Shown here: one piece after another, positions 39,951-40,203 of the stretch
How the letters are laid out: every line of letters begins with the position of its first letter
Position numbering within the stretch: the first letter of the stretch is position 1
From: CAZPMO01 sp964587515
GTDB lineage: Bacteria > Pseudomonadota > Alphaproteobacteria > MPNO01
Assembly (NCBI GenBank): GCA_964587515.1
Contig: CAZPMO010000022.1
Span: 1 to 40,203, forward strand
Length of the DNA: 40,203 nucleotides
Direction: 5' to 3'
Notes under the pieces: generated by a model
The model's database searches: none
Seen by the model: only the letters and a program-made list of their open reading frames with translations
What the model was told of the DNA's origin: nothing
Position numbers and translations under genes: made by a program

Positions 39951-40203
39951 AATCACCCTAACCGTCAACGGGCGCGAGGTCTCGGCGGACGTCGACCCCC
40001 GCATGCTGCTGGTCGAGTTCCTGCGCCGCGAATTGCGCCTGACCGGCGCCCATGTGGGCTGCGACACCAGCCAGTGCGGCGCGTGCACGGTGCATCTCGA
40101 CGGCGTCGCGGTGAAGTCCTGCACCGTCTTCGTCGTTCAGGCGGCGGGCGCTTCCGTCACCACCATCGAGGGCGTGTCGCCGGACAAGGGCCTCAACCCG
40201 TTG
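39940..40203 (+). CDS. 2Fe-2S small subunit of molybdenum hydroxylase (partial, cut by window edge)
   Basis: The first 88 residues of a CoxS/XdhC-type subunit are present; the rest lies outside the window. The plant-ferredoxin-like 2Fe-2S site is C41, C46, C49 and C61 (GCDTSQCGACTV and SCT). The second, helical 2Fe-2S domain would follow. The ATG overlaps the last 11 bases of the large-subunit gene. It transfers electrons from the Mo centre to the FAD subunit. Confidence 0.94.
   Translation, partial: MADKITLTVNGREVSADVDPRMLLVEFLRRELRLTGAHVGCDTSQCGACTVHLDGVAVKSCTVFVVQAAGASVTTIEGVSPDKGLNPL

Overview
The window reads as chromosome of a GC-rich alphaproteobacterium, probably of the Rhodospirillales/Rhizobiales kind. 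The evidence is the codon use, the gene families (class II DAHP synthase, two CoxL-type molybdenum hydroxylases, SCO1/SenC, DUF350, DHA2 efflux) and interspersed palindromes of the types common in that class. I see no tRNA, rRNA, CRISPR array or intact transposase. Genes are packed tightly; several convergent pairs are separated by fewer than 16 bases, and several same-strand pairs overlap by 1, 4 or 11 bases. Species cannot be named from the sequence alone.

Layout. 0.2-3.4 kb: a Rieske ring-hydroxylating dioxygenase alpha/beta pair without electron-transfer partners, then an LLM-type flavin monooxygenase, in visibly less GC-rich DNA. 3.7-4.5 kb: a PPP-family phosphatase homologue that has lost nearly all metal ligands. 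4.5-8.6 kb (minus): an apparent operon of a CoxL/XdhB-type Mo subunit, pyrE (4-base overlap) and a MetE-C-like zinc methyltransferase. 8.7-14.4 kb: a small holin-like membrane protein, a perfect 28-bp palindrome, a UbiD decarboxylase, a MarR regulator whose start appears non-canonical, a LigI-like amidohydrolase, a gentisate-dioxygenase-like bicupin and a DapA-family lyase. This looks like an aromatic-acid catabolic cluster. 14.4-18.7 kb (minus): a four-gene MarR-EmrA-EmrB-unknown efflux operon with a clear operator. 18.9-23.5 kb (plus): two tandem TauD/TfdA dioxygenases, a PhyH dioxygenase, a frameshifted SDR, a lipocalin-like protein and an alpha/beta hydrolase with Ala in place of the nucleophile Ser.

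23.5-26.4 kb: class II DAHP synthase and glutathione reductase. 26.4-26.6 kb: a nested palindromic repeat. 26.6-27.8 kb: a TenA-like protein lacking the catalytic Cys, coupled to a thiol-dioxygenase-like cupin. 27.9-32.7 kb: a metal-dependent amidohydrolase, two tandem paralogous alpha/beta hydrolases and an FAD oxidoreductase whose C-terminus runs into a REP-like inverted pair. 32.8-37.5 kb: an atypical class III cyclase-like protein, an anchored trypsin-like protease with DUF350, an ABM monooxygenase, SCO1 and a haem-oxygenase-like diiron/PqqC-type protein. 37.6 kb to the end: a second Mo-hydroxylase large subunit and the start of its 2Fe-2S small subunit.

Taken together this is an accessory catabolic region rich in oxygenases and hydrolases, with a few housekeeping genes (pyrE, DAHP synthase, gor, SCO1) interspersed. 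The observations I rate highest are the pseudo-phosphatase, the Mo hydroxylase-pyrE-MetE-like operon, the TauD-TauD-PhyH cluster with its nucleophile-less hydrolase, the atypical cyclase, and the MarR operator that overlaps two divergent promoters. All functional links are inferred from gene order and motifs; no database search was run.
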